Source of the DNA: Candidatus Saccharimonadota bacterium
Lineage (GTDB): Bacteria; Patescibacteriota; Saccharimonadia; Saccharimonadales; UBA4665
NCBI GenBank assembly: GCA_029288365.1
Contig: JARIHI010000001.1
Coordinates: 1 to 57,469 of the forward strand
Direction: 5' to 3'
Length of the DNA stretch: 57,469 nucleotides
Under the pieces are notes generated by a model, which saw only the letters and a program-made list of their open reading frames with translations, did not search any database and was not told the origin of the DNA. The stretch's first letter is position 1; the number at the start of each line of letters is the position of its first letter. The position numbers and the translations under genes are program-made. Shown here piece after piece: positions 19,593 to 28,945 of the stretch.

Positions 19593-21050
19593 ATGTCTGC
19601 AAAGCAACAAAGAAAGTTATCCCGTCATTCAGAAAATAAATGGATAGTGCTTGGGCTGCTAGCTTTAGCCCAGTTTATGGTTGTCCTTGACGTTGCAATC
19701 GTAAACGTTGCCCTGCCCTCAATAGCCACAGAGCTACACTTCCAGCAAAATAACTTACAGTGGGTTGTTACTGCCTATACCTTAACCTTTGGTGGCTTCT
19801 TGCTTTTGGGAGGACGAGCGTCCGACCTATTCGGCAGGCGCAAAATATTCCTGGGCGCTGTGACTGGCTTTTTTCTCGCTTCACTGCTCTGTGGGTTAGC
19901 GACAACAGAAGCTCAGTTAATCATTGCTAGAGCCGTACAAGGTTTGGCTGCCGCTATCATGTCACCAGCCGCTCTTTCTATAGTATTATCTGAATTTAAA
20001 GAGGGTAGTGAGCGCAACAAAGCCTTGGGGGTATGGGCGGCAGTAGCTGCGGGAGGTGCAGCAGCAGGAGTATTGCTTGGCGGTATACTCACCCAATATC
20101 TAAATTGGCGATGGAATTTCTTTGTAAATGTGCCGGTAGGTATATGTGTTGCTCTGGCGGGCTTGAGGTTACTTCCACATCATATTGGTGAAGAAAACCG
20201 TAAGATTAGCCTGGATTTACCGGGGGCAGTTTTAGCAACCAGCGGCTTAATGTCGTTAGTTTATGGTCTGTCTAAAGCTCCGAATAACGGCTGGGATTCT
20301 GCAGCAGTGTGGGGTTTTATAGGCGCTTCATTTGTATTGCTCGCTGCTTTTGTTTGGAACGAACGGCGGGCAAGTCAGCCGTTAATGCCTCTAAAAATAT
20401 TCAAGATCAGAAATGTATCCGGAGGCAATTTAGCCTTTTTGGGAGTAGCTTGTACGTTATTTTCGATGTTCTTTTTCCTAACCTTATACGTGCAAACCGT
20501 ACTTGGCTATTCTCCTGTTAAAACCGGTTTCTCATTCTTGCCGATTACAATAATCATTGCCATCACCTCAGGGATAGTTTCTAATTTCGTAGGCAAACTA
20601 GGATACAAACCTTTCATGATAGCCGGTCCGCTCGTATTAGCCACCGGCCTCTTTACACTTAGCCATACCTTAAAAGTTGGTGGCGCGTATTGGGAAAATG
20701 TATTTCCCGGGCTAGCTTTATGTGCGCTCGGCATGGGCCTGACATTTGTTTCCGGCACTTTAGCAGCTACTTCTGGGGTTCCAAAGCACTTTTCAGGGCT
20801 AGCTTCGGGGATTCTAAATACTTCTCAGCAAGTCGGAGGAGCCATAGGCTTAGCCATTCTTTCTGCAGTAGCCTATACCACAATCAATACAGACTTACTT
20901 AGTGGAACTATGCCCCTACAGGCTAAAGTTAATGGCTATCAAGCCGCGCTACACGTTGGCGTAGGGCTTGCGCTTGCAGCAGCCGTAGTAGTACTACTTG
21001 TGGTCAAAAACAAAAAGGTTGACCCACACAAAGCAATGCCCGGCGCATAG
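19593..21050 (+). CDS. MFS transporter, DHA2 (14-TM drug:H+ antiporter) family
   Basis: The 485-residue protein has 14 hydrophobic segments, as in the EmrB/QacA group. The motif LDVAIVNVALPSI in TM1 and GGRASDLFGRR between TM2 and TM3 are diagnostic of DHA2 antiporters. A strong AGGAGG site stands before the ATG. It should export small toxic compounds with proton exchange. It is divergent from the glycosyltransferase and convergent with the reductase gene. Such exporters are uncommon in reduced Patescibacteria, and transfer is plausible. Confidence 0.93.
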   Translation: MSAKQQRKLSRHSENKWIVLGLLALAQFMVVLDVAIVNVALPSIATELHFQQNNLQWVVTAYTLTFGGFLLLGGRASDLFGRRKIFLGAVTGFFLASLLCGLATTEAQLIIARAVQGLAAAIMSPAALSIVLSEFKEGSERNKALGVWAAVAAGGAAAGVLLGGILTQYLNWRWNFFVNVPVGICVALAGLRLLPHHIGEENRKISLDLPGAVLATSGLMSLVYGLSKAPNNGWDSAAVWGFIGASFVLLAAFVWNERRASQPLMPLKIFKIRNVSGGNLAFLGVACTLFSMFFFLTLYVQTVLGYSPVKTGFSFLPITIIIAITSGIVSNFVGKLGYKPFMIAGPLVLATGLFTLSHTLKVGGAYWENVFPGLALCALGMGLTFVSGTLAATSGVPKHFSGLASGILNTSQQVGGAIGLAILSAVAYTTINTDLLSGTMPLQAKVNGYQAALHVGVGLALAAAVVVLLVVKNKKVDPHKAMPGA

Positions 21051-21079
21051 AGAACTTCGATTATAGTTATATTTAGTAT

Positions 21080-21688
21080 TTAGGCAAATGAACCGGTCTT
21101 AACGTCACCTACTTTTTTATAGTTGGCGAAGATGACGCCACGTGGCGAAATTTTAGATTCCATTAGCTCAAACGCTGCTGGCATTGTGCCTTCCGCAAAT
21201 AGCCGTTTGCCACTGCCTAGCGTCACCGGAAATATCTTGAGCCATAGTTCATCAACAAGATCGTTCTGAAGCAACGTTTGTATTAAATTGCCGCTTCCGT
21301 GCACTTGTAGCATTGATCCGTCCTGCTGTTTCAGCTCTTGTAGCTTTGCGACCACATCACCCTCGACGAGTACAGAATTTTCCCAAGCCAGTTCTGGTGA
21401 TGAGGCAGACACGACATATTTTGTCGCTTTATTAAATGGTGCTGCTACTGGGTGTGCCGGATCCTGTTTCGGCCAGTAGCCTGCGAAGATATCATAAGTT
21501 TTACGTCCGAGTAATAGATCGAACGGCATATTCATTTGTTCGCCCATTACATTACCTGAAAATTCATCAAAATACGGAACGGTCCAGCCACCATACTGAA
21601 AACCGCCCGAAGTGTCTTCTTCGGGTCCGCCTGGAGCCTGCATGACACCGTCAAGACTGATAAAACTTAATACGACTATTTTTCTCAT
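21080..21688 (-). CDS. Dihydrofolate reductase family protein (RibD C-terminal type)
   Basis: The 202-residue protein fits the RibD-C/DHFR-like fold: N-terminal SLDGVMQAPGG, LLGRKTYDIFAGYWP near 70 (NADPH-binding region), HGSGNLIQTLL near 135 and the C-terminal strand. Many such proteins are stand-alone reductases of unknown substrate, and a true folate role is not established. It is alone between the MFS and hydrolase genes. Confidence 0.88.
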   Translation of the reverse strand: MRKIVVLSFISLDGVMQAPGGPEEDTSGGFQYGGWTVPYFDEFSGNVMGEQMNMPFDLLLGRKTYDIFAGYWPKQDPAHPVAAPFNKATKYVVSASSPELAWENSVLVEGDVVAKLQELKQQDGSMLQVHGSGNLIQTLLQNDLVDELWLKIFPVTLGSGKRLFAEGTMPAAFELMESKISPRGVIFANYKKVGDVKTGSFA

Positions 21689-21806
21689 ACTTCTATCATA
21701 ACAAATTCAGGCAAATTTTGATGTTATGTGAAGTTAGCAAACCTAGTTAAGTTACTGACACTTATACGTAATCATTGTGTTAGAGCCTTGCCTACTTAAC
21801 CAAACG

Positions 21807-22391
21807 TTAACCCTTAGAATCTTTGTCGATTAATTCGTCAAGTAATACAGGAAATTCGGGGCCAGTCATATTATGTCCAATTCGGAAATGACCATACCCA
21901 TCCAATTCAACAAGTCTAGCAGTAGGAAATGCTTCAACAATGTCATGCGTACGTCTTTGGATAGCCTCATCATCGTCCAGCGAACTGATAACCGTAAGTT
22001 TGCCCACGCGTTCAGCCAAGTCTCTATCGAGGGTATATTTTGAAAAGTCACCATACTTTCCTGCATAGTCACAATACGGTGCTACGAGGACTACCCTCTC
22101 CAATGCAGTGTTTTTATTAGAAGAAAGCCATCGCAAGATAAACTCCGCGCCAGCACTGTGACCTACCAACACAGTATCAGTGCCAACTTCTTGTGCTTCA
22201 AGTACTTTTTTCCAATCTTCATATACTGGAAAATATGGTTTAGGTAATGGCGGTATGGAAACTTGGATACCCGCTTCTAAAAGTTTTGCTCCTATCCATG
22301 GAAACCAGTTAGCCTCATGGGGCTTTGGTACTGTCGGGTCTAAGTACCGTTCCCGAGTAGGTTTGCCATGTAAAATAACGGCATTTTTCAT
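21807..22391 (-). CDS. Alpha/beta hydrolase, RBBP9/YdeN-like
   Basis: The nucleophile elbow GHSAG lies near residue 82 and the terminal histidine in GYGHF near 168. An Asp pair near 142 (SSLDDDE) supplies the acid. The 194-residue size and the short N-terminal strand AVILHGKP fit the serine-hydrolase group related to RBBP9. Substrate unknown. No signal peptide is present, so it is cytoplasmic. Confidence 0.85.
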   Translation of the reverse strand: MKNAVILHGKPTRERYLDPTVPKPHEANWFPWIGAKLLEAGIQVSIPPLPKPYFPVYEDWKKVLEAQEVGTDTVLVGHSAGAEFILRWLSSNKNTALERVVLVAPYCDYAGKYGDFSKYTLDRDLAERVGKLTVISSLDDDEAIQRRTHDIVEAFPTARLVELDGYGHFRIGHNMTGPEFPVLLDELIDKDSKG

Positions 22392-22514
22392 TTACATAAA
22401 ATATCATAATTATGTAATTTTGTACAGAGTTGGCTTCGACCTAACTGTATTAAAAGTTGTTTCTTAGAAATCACTATTGTTTACTAAATTCAACAAACAC
22501 TGGTACTTGTGTTG

Positions 22515-23222
22515 CTACAGCTTATTGAGCACGCCTCCATAGTTGTATGGCGTAAAGCTGTCACCAATAAAAATTGGATAAGCAGGAACACTGACACCCA
22601 TAGCCTTAGCTATCTTGTCGTCCATACGTTGAAATGCATTTAAGTTTTGCTCATCTAAATTAAATTTTTCTTTGTCTTCCAATGTCATACGATACACAAA
22701 ACGATAACGTTCAATTTTAGGTTTAGTACTAAAGTCTTCAATAAGACTTAGTTGTTTTATTCGTTCATACCAAAGCTCGGGCTTATTAAATAAACTGTCT
22801 AGGCTAATTTCCACGGACAGACAGTTACTCGCAAACTTATTTATGCAGTCATAGTCCGCAACGATTAATCTATCTAGGCCAAGTAACCACGCGACTTCGT
22901 AAAGCTTGCCATTCGCCGTATCTCCAACAAACCCACAGTCATTATTTGGACAGCAGGTGTTGTGGAAGTCCAAAACAACGTTATATTTTTGTGTTAGTTT
23001 AAGGAGTTGTGCCGCCCTTCTCGACTCATAATCCTTACTTTTTTTATTACCTGGGAAAGAACGATTTAAGTCTTGGACGCTGAAGCGACTACTGGCTTCA
23101 ATGGCTAGCTCGTTAGCCAACACTACATCAATGTTTTTCACCGGTTTTTCCTGAAACAGCTTTACAACAGCCAACCCTAGTGGTTCATTGCCATGCATGC
23201 CGCCGATTACTAAAATACGCAT
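22515..23222 (-). CDS. Zinc carboxypeptidase-like deacylase (succinylglutamate desuccinylase/aspartoacylase family)
   Basis: The zinc ligands appear as GGMHGNE (residues 7-13, His and Glu) and DFHNT near 96 (third His). DLNRSFPG near 51 carries the Asn-Arg substrate-binding pair, a family hallmark. The 235-residue length is a little short. It would release an acyl group from an N-acyl amino acid, or a terminal amino acid, but the substrate is unknown. It ends a two-gene unit begun by the gene at 23226-23882, with only three bases between them. Confidence 0.88.
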   Translation of the reverse strand: MRILVIGGMHGNEPLGLAVVKLFQEKPVKNIDVVLANELAIEASSRFSVQDLNRSFPGNKKSKDYESRRAAQLLKLTQKYNVVLDFHNTCCPNNDCGFVGDTANGKLYEVAWLLGLDRLIVADYDCINKFASNCLSVEISLDSLFNKPELWYERIKQLSLIEDFSTKPKIERYRFVYRMTLEDKEKFNLDEQNLNAFQRMDDKIAKAMGVSVPAYPIFIGDSFTPYNYGGVLNKL

Positions 23223-23225
23223 CTA

Positions 23226-23882
23226 CTACTCCTTGTTTAGTTTAATAACAACAAAATCTCGCCTGTCTGGCACGTCATTCTGGCGACAAAATATTTCTGC
23301 ATTTTCACCAAAATCTCGCTCCGCAACCGTCAACATACGAGGCTCAATCGTTCGGTAGGCAACTGTTCTCATATCTAGCATTCTTGCCAGACCTCTGACA
23401 AACGTACCAAAATTTTGTAAATTGCCCTTTGGCTTCAACTCTTTGTTAGCAAAGACTTCGTCAAGCCACATTATTTCATCACTACCGAGCTTATCCTCTA
23501 ACCATTTAGTCATCGCTGGAACATCGCTATATTTTTCATTGGCAACAATACCGGACTTCACTGCCCATGCTACAGCAGCAAGAGTTACCCCACTGCCATT
23601 CTGCTCGACATACCAAGCAGTTGGACGTGAAGCCCCGAGGGCATTAAATCTATCAATCATCTCATCAGTTTCGTATGCCGGACGCACAAGGCAGTTATCA
23701 CACAGCTCGCACGTTGCTCCCAGTGCGAGAGAAGACAAACCACCCGCACAACGCTGAAACCGATCAGCGCACTTGCTTACTTCATACCACGGCTCAGCCG
23801 CAAATGCTGCTTGATAAGCAGGAACAAGGTCACTATAAAGCGGTACCACCGCTCTAGGCGTATACAAATTACCTACACTCAT
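23226..23882 (-). CDS. Cysteine-cluster protein, possible GNAT-type acetyltransferase
   Basis: The 218-residue protein has a cysteine-rich part (about 38-65) with CADRFQRC followed by CELCDNC, able to bind zinc or an Fe-S cluster. The remainder (about 75-215) alternates strands and helices and has an R-x-L-A-R-M region suggestive of an acetyltransferase fold, but no clear acetyl-CoA loop, so that is a guess. It is coupled to the deacylase gene, hinting at a shared acyl-amino-acid substrate. Context only; not recognised with confidence. Confidence 0.5.
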   Translation of the reverse strand: MSVGNLYTPRAVVPLYSDLVPAYQAAFAAEPWYEVSKCADRFQRCAGGLSSLALGATCELCDNCLVRPAYETDEMIDRFNALGASRPTAWYVEQNGSGVTLAAVAWAVKSGIVANEKYSDVPAMTKWLEDKLGSDEIMWLDEVFANKELKPKGNLQNFGTFVRGLARMLDMRTVAYRTIEPRMLTVAERDFGENAEIFCRQNDVPDRRDFVVIKLNKE

Positions 23883-23914
23883 ATTTTCCTCTCAAAAAAG
23901 CTTATATAAAACAA

Positions 23915-23940
23915 AAACGCCGGAGCAATGTCCGGCGTTT
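23915..23940. terminator. Bidirectional hairpin terminator
   Basis: AAACGCCGGA (23915-23924) pairs with TCCGGCGTTT (23931-23940) over a six-base loop, with A/T runs on both sides. It separates the gene at 23226-23882 from upstream sequence. The remaining intergenic sequence to 24165 holds no ORF I can support. Confidence 0.75.
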
Positions 23941-24165
23941 TATTTTTAAGCAATCCTTAACTAACCGACATGCTCCGGCAAAATATGCAGATGGTGGTTA
24001 GTCTGATAAAACATATATTTAAATTTATTATAATTTTGTCAATATTGCAACATAGTTGACATATGTTAAATGGCAATTACGCTTGCTCAAGTGGATTATA
24101 AGCTAAAACATCTGGCGAAATAATACGATAGATTTTTGTATGGTGCTTAATATCTAGATTAAAGT

Positions 24166-24546
24166 TTAGCCTTCAACTGCTACTGCAAATCCCCCGTATG
24201 CCATTCTGCTCATTTGTACAGGCATTTCAAAATCGTCCTTATCCTTAAAGCTTTCGCTCATCTCATCCATAACTTTTTTATTTACCTCGTCTCGGTGTTC
24301 TTTCGAGTTAAACACAATGAAAGAGAACCATACATTGTCATCGGCTGTTGCGCCAGCCATCTCCTGAAAAGCTCGAGATTTTTGGTCACCCATCTCTTGC
24401 TGATTAAGATCATCACCTCTACATTCAAAGTACTGAAGTGCTCCATGCTTCATCCATGAATCCCGACCCAATTTTGCCATCTCTTCGTATTCAGCTTCTT
24501 TGCCTTTAGGCACTACGAGCACAAATCCATCAATATATTTAGCCAT
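24166..24546 (-). CDS. DUF1428-family protein
   Basis: The ATG at 24546 follows AAAGGAG by eight bases, giving 126 residues; an upstream in-frame ATG lies before the ribosome site and is rejected. The N-terminal YIDGFVLVVPK and the central VWFSFIVFNSKEHRDEVNKKVM are the familiar pattern of this ferredoxin-fold (dimeric alpha/beta barrel) family, whose function is not established. It is monocistronic, in an accessory region of unrelated enzymes. Confidence 0.85.
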   Translation of the reverse strand: MAKYIDGFVLVVPKGKEAEYEEMAKLGRDSWMKHGALQYFECRGDDLNQQEMGDQKSRAFQEMAGATADDNVWFSFIVFNSKEHRDEVNKKVMDEMSESFKDKDDFEMPVQMSRMAYGGFAVAVEG

Positions 24547-24659
24547 TATTCCTACTCCTTTCATTAAAGTTGTATCCTTACTAATTTTACCACTCTATTT
24601 AAACCAAAAAGGACACCGAAGTGCCGGAAAATTCCCATTTGGTGCAATATTTTGAGTCA

Positions 24660-24764
24660 GTTTGCATGGAGTTGAAGAGGAGATAGCTAGACGGGGCAAG
24701 ATATTGGAAAATCTTTATCCAGAATACTTAATGAATGCGCAAGAGATCAGAGCTGTATCGTGAA
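24660..24764 (+). pseudogene. Possible remnant of a protein-coding gene
   Basis: A short plus-strand frame reads GVEEEIARRGKILENLYPEY and ends with a stop at 24764. It looks protein-like (helical, charged), but there is no start or ribosome site and a stop lies just upstream. It may be the C-terminal scrap of a decayed gene. The call is weak. Confidence 0.2.
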
Positions 24765-24766
24765 CT

Positions 24767-25801
24767 CTAACTATATGTTGCAGCAAATGAATCGGCAGCT
24801 CGCAAATATACTTCAAGATCTGTGACCTTCTCACCCAAGGTTTTTCGAACATTATTTAGCGAAGGTCCTTGATTTGATTCCAAGAAGTAAAAATCTCCTT
24901 GTCCACTTTGTATAAGGTCAATGCCCGTTATAATTCCCTGCGAAGGACCAAGGACCTTTGCGACATCCACCGCAGCAGTAAAAGCTGCTTCGGGCACTTG
25001 TCTATCTGTTATTCCATGCAGCTCAAGAACTTGTTGCTGTTCACGACTCAGTTCACCCACAACACTATGGTTAGGTGTAGATAAGGCTATAGATTCCCCG
25101 CCAGTCATGCTATTAGAAGTAATCGCTCTGGTGCCTAGATATAGCGAATGCTTAGGGTCCACAAATGGACGCAGTAGAGGATCACTAATTACGGGACGTG
25201 CGTTACTTGAGGACTGTGCGTAGTTGAACGTTGCAGCTACAATCTGCCCACTTGCAATAGCAGTGAATCTGTAAGAATTCATAAAACCGTCTATCTCCTC
25301 TACAAAAGGCTCTAAATAAAACTCTCCGTCATTACCTATCGCATCAGCATTCAGCGCTAACCATGTAGCCAGCTTTTCCAGCTGCTCTTCTGTCTCAAAA
25401 AGAAGCTTATTCTTGCCCCCTTGGTCTTTCCCATTTTTCAATACATAAGGCTGCTTGTCAGCCAACTCAGGTATAGGTCCCTTGAGATCAATTGGCACTA
25501 ACGTTCTTACGTCGGGGGCATAGCTACCTAAGAGCTCTCTTTCTTCCCCGTTAATAAGACCCACCCCTCGTGTTACAAATCGGTCTGTGCCTGGGGTTGT
25601 ATCTATCACCATGTCAGGAGTGGTAAAGACAACTTCAATATCCCTCTCCATCAAGCGTCTTGCTGTATGACCAAGAATGAAAATCTCTTCAAGCCCAATT
25701 ACTTCAATTAAATGCCTCAGGTTAGCCTGGTCGCCTGCTCGTTGGGCGTTCACATAATCTGAAACTACTAAATCGTAGACTACTGGTGATATCTCACTCA
25801 T
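24767..25801 (-). CDS. ATP-grasp-like protein
   Basis: The 344-residue protein has the central ATP-grasp elements: a strand-turn KNGKDQGG near 143 resembling the glycine-rich phosphate loop, the hinge FYLEPFVEE near 180, and the C-terminal GIDLI...DFYFLESNQGPSL block near 300 with acidic metal ligands. These enzymes join a carboxylate to an amine through an acyl phosphate. The substrate cannot be inferred. It has no neighbouring biosynthetic genes, unlike the ATP-grasp at 40011. Confidence 0.7.
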   Translation of the reverse strand: MSEISPVVYDLVVSDYVNAQRAGDQANLRHLIEVIGLEEIFILGHTARRLMERDIEVVFTTPDMVIDTTPGTDRFVTRGVGLINGEERELLGSYAPDVRTLVPIDLKGPIPELADKQPYVLKNGKDQGGKNKLLFETEEQLEKLATWLALNADAIGNDGEFYLEPFVEEIDGFMNSYRFTAIASGQIVAATFNYAQSSSNARPVISDPLLRPFVDPKHSLYLGTRAITSNSMTGGESIALSTPNHSVVGELSREQQQVLELHGITDRQVPEAAFTAAVDVAKVLGPSQGIITGIDLIQSGQGDFYFLESNQGPSLNNVRKTLGEKVTDLEVYLRAADSFAATYS

Positions 25802-25967
25802 ATTAGTAATATTATAATATGAAACTTGATATGCGTCAACTTCACCCTGAACAATGAAAGCCTATGATGCCAGATAGCAGACTTATTTCTAACTCTAAAT
25901 CTTAACCGATATGACAATTATAAGGTGCAGGAAATTGCCAGGCGATTCAACTCGTCACTAGACTTGA

Positions 25968-26147
25968 TTATTTAGCCTTTGAAACTTTTAGATAAATGAA
26001 AGCTACCGGCACAAATATAATCATTGCTAGTACTGTAACTATAAGTAGGTTTGGTCCTTCGGGGTCATTGATTAGAAAAAACACAAACCTTGAAATAATA
26101 AAAGAAAATATAAGGAGTACCAATAAAGTAATTTTTTTCGTAGTCAT
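25968..26147 (-). CDS. Small 59-residue membrane protein
   Basis: The ATG at 26147 begins a frame with two hydrophobic segments (about 6-24 and 34-53) separated by a short polar turn (NDPEGPN). It has a basic start and a basic end, giving a hairpin with both ends in the cytoplasm. There is no strong ribosome site. The flanking intergenic parts (25802-25967 and 26148-26278) hold nothing else I can support. Confidence 0.45.
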   Translation of the reverse strand: MTTKKITLLVLLIFSFIISRFVFFLINDPEGPNLLIVTVLAMIIFVPVAFIYLKVSKAK

Positions 26148-26278
26148 TTTTATATTTTAACAAATTATTTGTTTGGGTCTTTTATTGGTTGAGCTAAAAA
26201 ACACCGATTATCTCGATGCTTTACGGTGGTAGTAGTTTGCGAAACCATTGGTGCATCATTATTGCTGAAAGTGTAAAC

Positions 26279-26854
26279 TTACTCGCGATGTAAGACCCAA
26301 GCGCCCCGCTTTGCGCCTAACTCATTCAGGCGATTAAATATGGAGCTATATGTCTTTTCCTGTTGATTACTCCAGCGTAATTCAAGAGGCTGTGTGAGGT
26401 TTTTAGGCACAGGGTATTTACCGCCCCATGTACCAACACGCGTTAGTATTTCAAGCAATTCTAATTCTTCCTTTGTAGGCTCGATGCCGGTCTTTTTTAC
26501 TAACCACTCTAGGTCGTGTCCATGTGTACCCCATGGGAATTCTACACGACCATTTTTAGAGCGAACTTCTTCTGGCCACATTTTGACTATAATTCCCTTG
26601 CAAAGGGCTTCGAGAGCAAAGGCCCATAGCATCACCGCAGAAAAAAGCATCCACATCTCAGGCATCCCAATGATTTCGAAGCGTTTCTGCATATCATTTT
26701 CTTGTTGCTCTAGCTGGATAAGCTCGTCACGTCGTCGAGTAATAGCATTGCCTGCGGCTGCCGAGTAACCTGCCTGGGTGTGCCAAGCACTTGGGTCCTT
26801 GGATTTTCTGAGTATCTCTTTTGCCAACCATTCTTCATCCAGATTCATATTCAA
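26279..26854 (-). CDS. Unknown protein, HEPN-like pattern
   Basis: The 191-residue protein is mostly helical. The central part ALEALCKGI...GHDLEWLVKKTG (about 80-125) resembles HEPN-like helical proteins, where an E..LK helix and a GHDL segment are common; no Rx4-6H catalytic motif is present. RVGTWGGKYP near 147 recalls a related pattern. It could be a non-catalytic HEPN relative or an unrelated helical protein. Its upstream region is one of two similar segments (26870-27017 and 27804-27931). Confidence 0.5.
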   Translation of the reverse strand: MNMNLDEEWLAKEILRKSKDPSAWHTQAGYSAAAGNAITRRRDELIQLEQQENDMQKRFEIIGMPEMWMLFSAVMLWAFALEALCKGIIVKMWPEEVRSKNGRVEFPWGTHGHDLEWLVKKTGIEPTKEELELLEILTRVGTWGGKYPVPKNLTQPLELRWSNQQEKTYSSIFNRLNELGAKRGAWVLHRE

Positions 26855-26869
26855 AGAGTACCACGGAAA

Positions 26870-27017
26870 GTTATAGCAATCATTTCAATCTGTAAAATCA
26901 CACATTTAGTCCCGCGAGGTCGACTTCACCGGACGTAAGTTGAAACCGTCGGCCCGATCAATAAATAAAAAGCTCCTGAACAAGGGAGCTTTTCTAAGTG
27001 TCATATTGGTGCAGCAT
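26870..27017. repeat. Intergenic duplicated segment, copy 1
   Basis: It matches copy 2 (27804-27931) imperfectly from GTTATA through CATTTCAATCTGTAAAAT to GGGAGCTTTTCTAAGTGTCAT. It contains a terminator hairpin (26968-26993) that copy 2 has lost. It lies upstream of the gene at 26279-26854 in transcription order. Confidence 0.7.
26968..26993. terminator. Hairpin terminator
   Basis: AAAAGCTCC (26968-26976) pairs with GGAGCTTTT (26985-26993) with T-runs in both directions. On the minus strand it ends transcripts from the gene at 27044-27763. Confidence 0.7.
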
Positions 27018-27043
27018 TGTTGCTGTGGCTATAGCTACTAATC

Positions 27044-27763
27044 TTACTTGGCTTTATTTGAACGGAATATGTAAACTTTTTCAGATAACTCATGATTCAG
27101 ATACGAAAGTTCTTTTTGTGCACCAGTCACAATCTCTTCTTTGTCTTTAATTCTTCGTTTCCATTGATTGAGCCAATCTTTGAGTGCATCCTCGTCTTCA
27201 TCATCAATTTCTGCAGCTAATGTAGGTCGTAGATAATGATCTATATTGGCATAGTACAATTTGTGCGTCAGCTGATTCCTATTTTTCACAAGGTTACCCA
27301 GTGGGTTTGTAGAGTTGGCGTCGAACTTTTTTATCAAACCGTGTAATTTAGCTTTTTTAACTGTCGTATGATTGAGCATAGTTGCAACACGAACATCATG
27401 TTCAGGCCATTCTACTGGGAGTGCTGCATTAATAAAATGTAGACTTTTCTCTCTAAGGACAAATATTCTTACTGCATAATTTTCATAGTGATAAACGAAA
27501 TCTCGTACCGACTCATACACTTTATTCGGAGAAGGCATATAAGGCTTGCTGTTTGTGATTGAATCAATATTCAGATAGCAGATTTGGGCACTAGTAATCA
27601 GTTTGCCATACGTGTATTGCAGACTCTGGAGAGTACGTAATACATCATCTCGATACTTCTGAGCGGGCGTGTCTTTACGTATGAATTTCGCTGGTATCTC
27701 ATTAAGGTGAAGGTGCGGAACTTTTTCACCATTAATTGTAAATTGCTGCTTAGTATTTGCCAT
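27044..27763 (-). CDS. Unknown protein with HEPN-type Rx4H motif
   Basis: The conserved part begins at the ATG at 27763 (239 residues); the longer frame upstream runs through the repeat. The protein is helical, acidic in the middle (about 185-200) and contains NRNQLTHK near 170, which fits the Rx4-6H active-site motif of HEPN ribonucleases. The rest shows no other feature. The gene is bracketed by the two intergenic repeats. A defence or toxin role is suggested by the motif and the neighbouring proteins but is unproven. Confidence 0.5.
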   Translation of the reverse strand: MANTKQQFTINGEKVPHLHLNEIPAKFIRKDTPAQKYRDDVLRTLQSLQYTYGKLITSAQICYLNIDSITNSKPYMPSPNKVYESVRDFVYHYENYAVRIFVLREKSLHFINAALPVEWPEHDVRVATMLNHTTVKKAKLHGLIKKFDANSTNPLGNLVKNRNQLTHKLYYANIDHYLRPTLAAEIDDEDEDALKDWLNQWKRRIKDKEEIVTGAQKELSYLNHELSEKVYIFRSNKAK

Positions 27764-27803
27764 GATTTGATTATAGGAAGTTTTGATTAAATTGTCATGA
27801 AAA

Positions 27804-27931
27804 GTTATAACCTTCATTTCAATCTGTAAAATGGTATGTTTTGTCTCGTGAGGTCTACAAATCCGGACGACAGTTATAACCAATCCGCCGATCAAGGGAG
27901 CTTTTCTAAGTGTCATCTTGGTGCGCATATT
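27804..27931. repeat. Intergenic duplicated segment, copy 2
   Basis: This copy is similar to 26870-27017, about 20 bases shorter, and keeps only the right arm of the terminator hairpin. It lies just upstream of the gene at 27044-27763 and downstream of the gene at 27956-28852. Confidence 0.7.
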
Positions 27932-27955
27932 GCAACGAAGTTAAAACGCTACTTC

Positions 27956-28852
27956 TTAAAGATTTATCCCGAGAAAATTTAAAAGTGATTTCGTATTAGA
28001 CCATGCAAGACCATAATCAATGGCAAGTAAAGTAATCAGGGCAATTACGAAACCGACTAACGACTTTATCTTGTTGCTCACAATTATCCTGTAAATAAGA
28101 GTCAGGCCTCGAAACAGAAGCCAAAATGGATTAGTGTAATGCCATACACTGGTCGTCTTGGGCTCTGGCTGCTCTTTTTTAGAAGTACTCTGTTTAGATA
28201 ACGCATGTTTAGTTATTACTGGCTCCACAGGCTCTACTAGATGCGATAGTTTTAACAATTCTTTAGCTGCCTGCATATTCAACCTTAAAGCTTGTCCGAA
28301 CCCAAGACACTGTATATGTGGTGGCACTTGTATGCCTTGGTGCATTGCTTTTGAGTCACGAGAGGTAACTGTTCGAGGTGTTCTAATGCGTATGTAATTA
28401 CCTATATTGAACGAGACATCTACATCATTTATTTTTTTCTTTAGGATTTTATTATTAGTTGCGAGTTCTAGTTGTAGCTTTAGGTCTTTGATTAGCTCCT
28501 GTAGTTCATCTAACTTGGAGTCTGCTTCATCTAGGTCAAACTTATAAGCTGATTTAGCGCTTACATATTGCCACACTTCGTCTAATGTTTTGCTCTGCCA
28601 CCCAGGGTCGTAGCCACCATGAAAAACACCTGCCCCTCCCCATTCTGAGTCAAACATCTCTTGTACGGTTGGCGTCTGATAGTTTTTGAAGTACAAGTTA
28701 GCATGATAGCCAGCCCAAGAACCAGACCATGTCTTCTCAAGACTATTACAGATGTCGATAATGTTTTTAGAAACCTTTTCAAAGTAAGCACTTTCTTTGC
28801 TTACATAGGCTTCAACCTCGTCAGTAGCGGATTTTAAGTTAACCTTACCCAT
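27956..28852 (-). CDS. Unknown protein with C-terminal membrane helix
   Basis: The 298-residue protein is soluble for about 240 residues. It has Trp- and Gly-rich stretches (about 42-95), a coiled-coil-like helix (about 108-145, Leu/Asp/Lys), then one hydrophobic segment near the C-terminus (about 265-285). A tail-anchored membrane protein is the simplest reading. It lies in the group of unknown genes at 26-30 kb and faces the divergent gene at 28946. No family recognised. Confidence 0.5.
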   Translation of the reverse strand: MGKVNLKSATDEVEAYVSKESAYFEKVSKNIIDICNSLEKTWSGSWAGYHANLYFKNYQTPTVQEMFDSEWGGAGVFHGGYDPGWQSKTLDEVWQYVSAKSAYKFDLDEADSKLDELQELIKDLKLQLELATNNKILKKKINDVDVSFNIGNYIRIRTPRTVTSRDSKAMHQGIQVPPHIQCLGFGQALRLNMQAAKELLKLSHLVEPVEPVITKHALSKQSTSKKEQPEPKTTSVWHYTNPFWLLFRGLTLIYRIIVSNKIKSLVGFVIALITLLAIDYGLAWSNTKSLLNFLGINL

Positions 28853-28945
28853 AATTATTCAATAATAACAGAGAAAAATTACTTAAGGCGTTTTTTCGTC
28901 TTCTGCCGAGTCTTAAGATAGCCTTTGTGAGTTAAAATAAACTTA

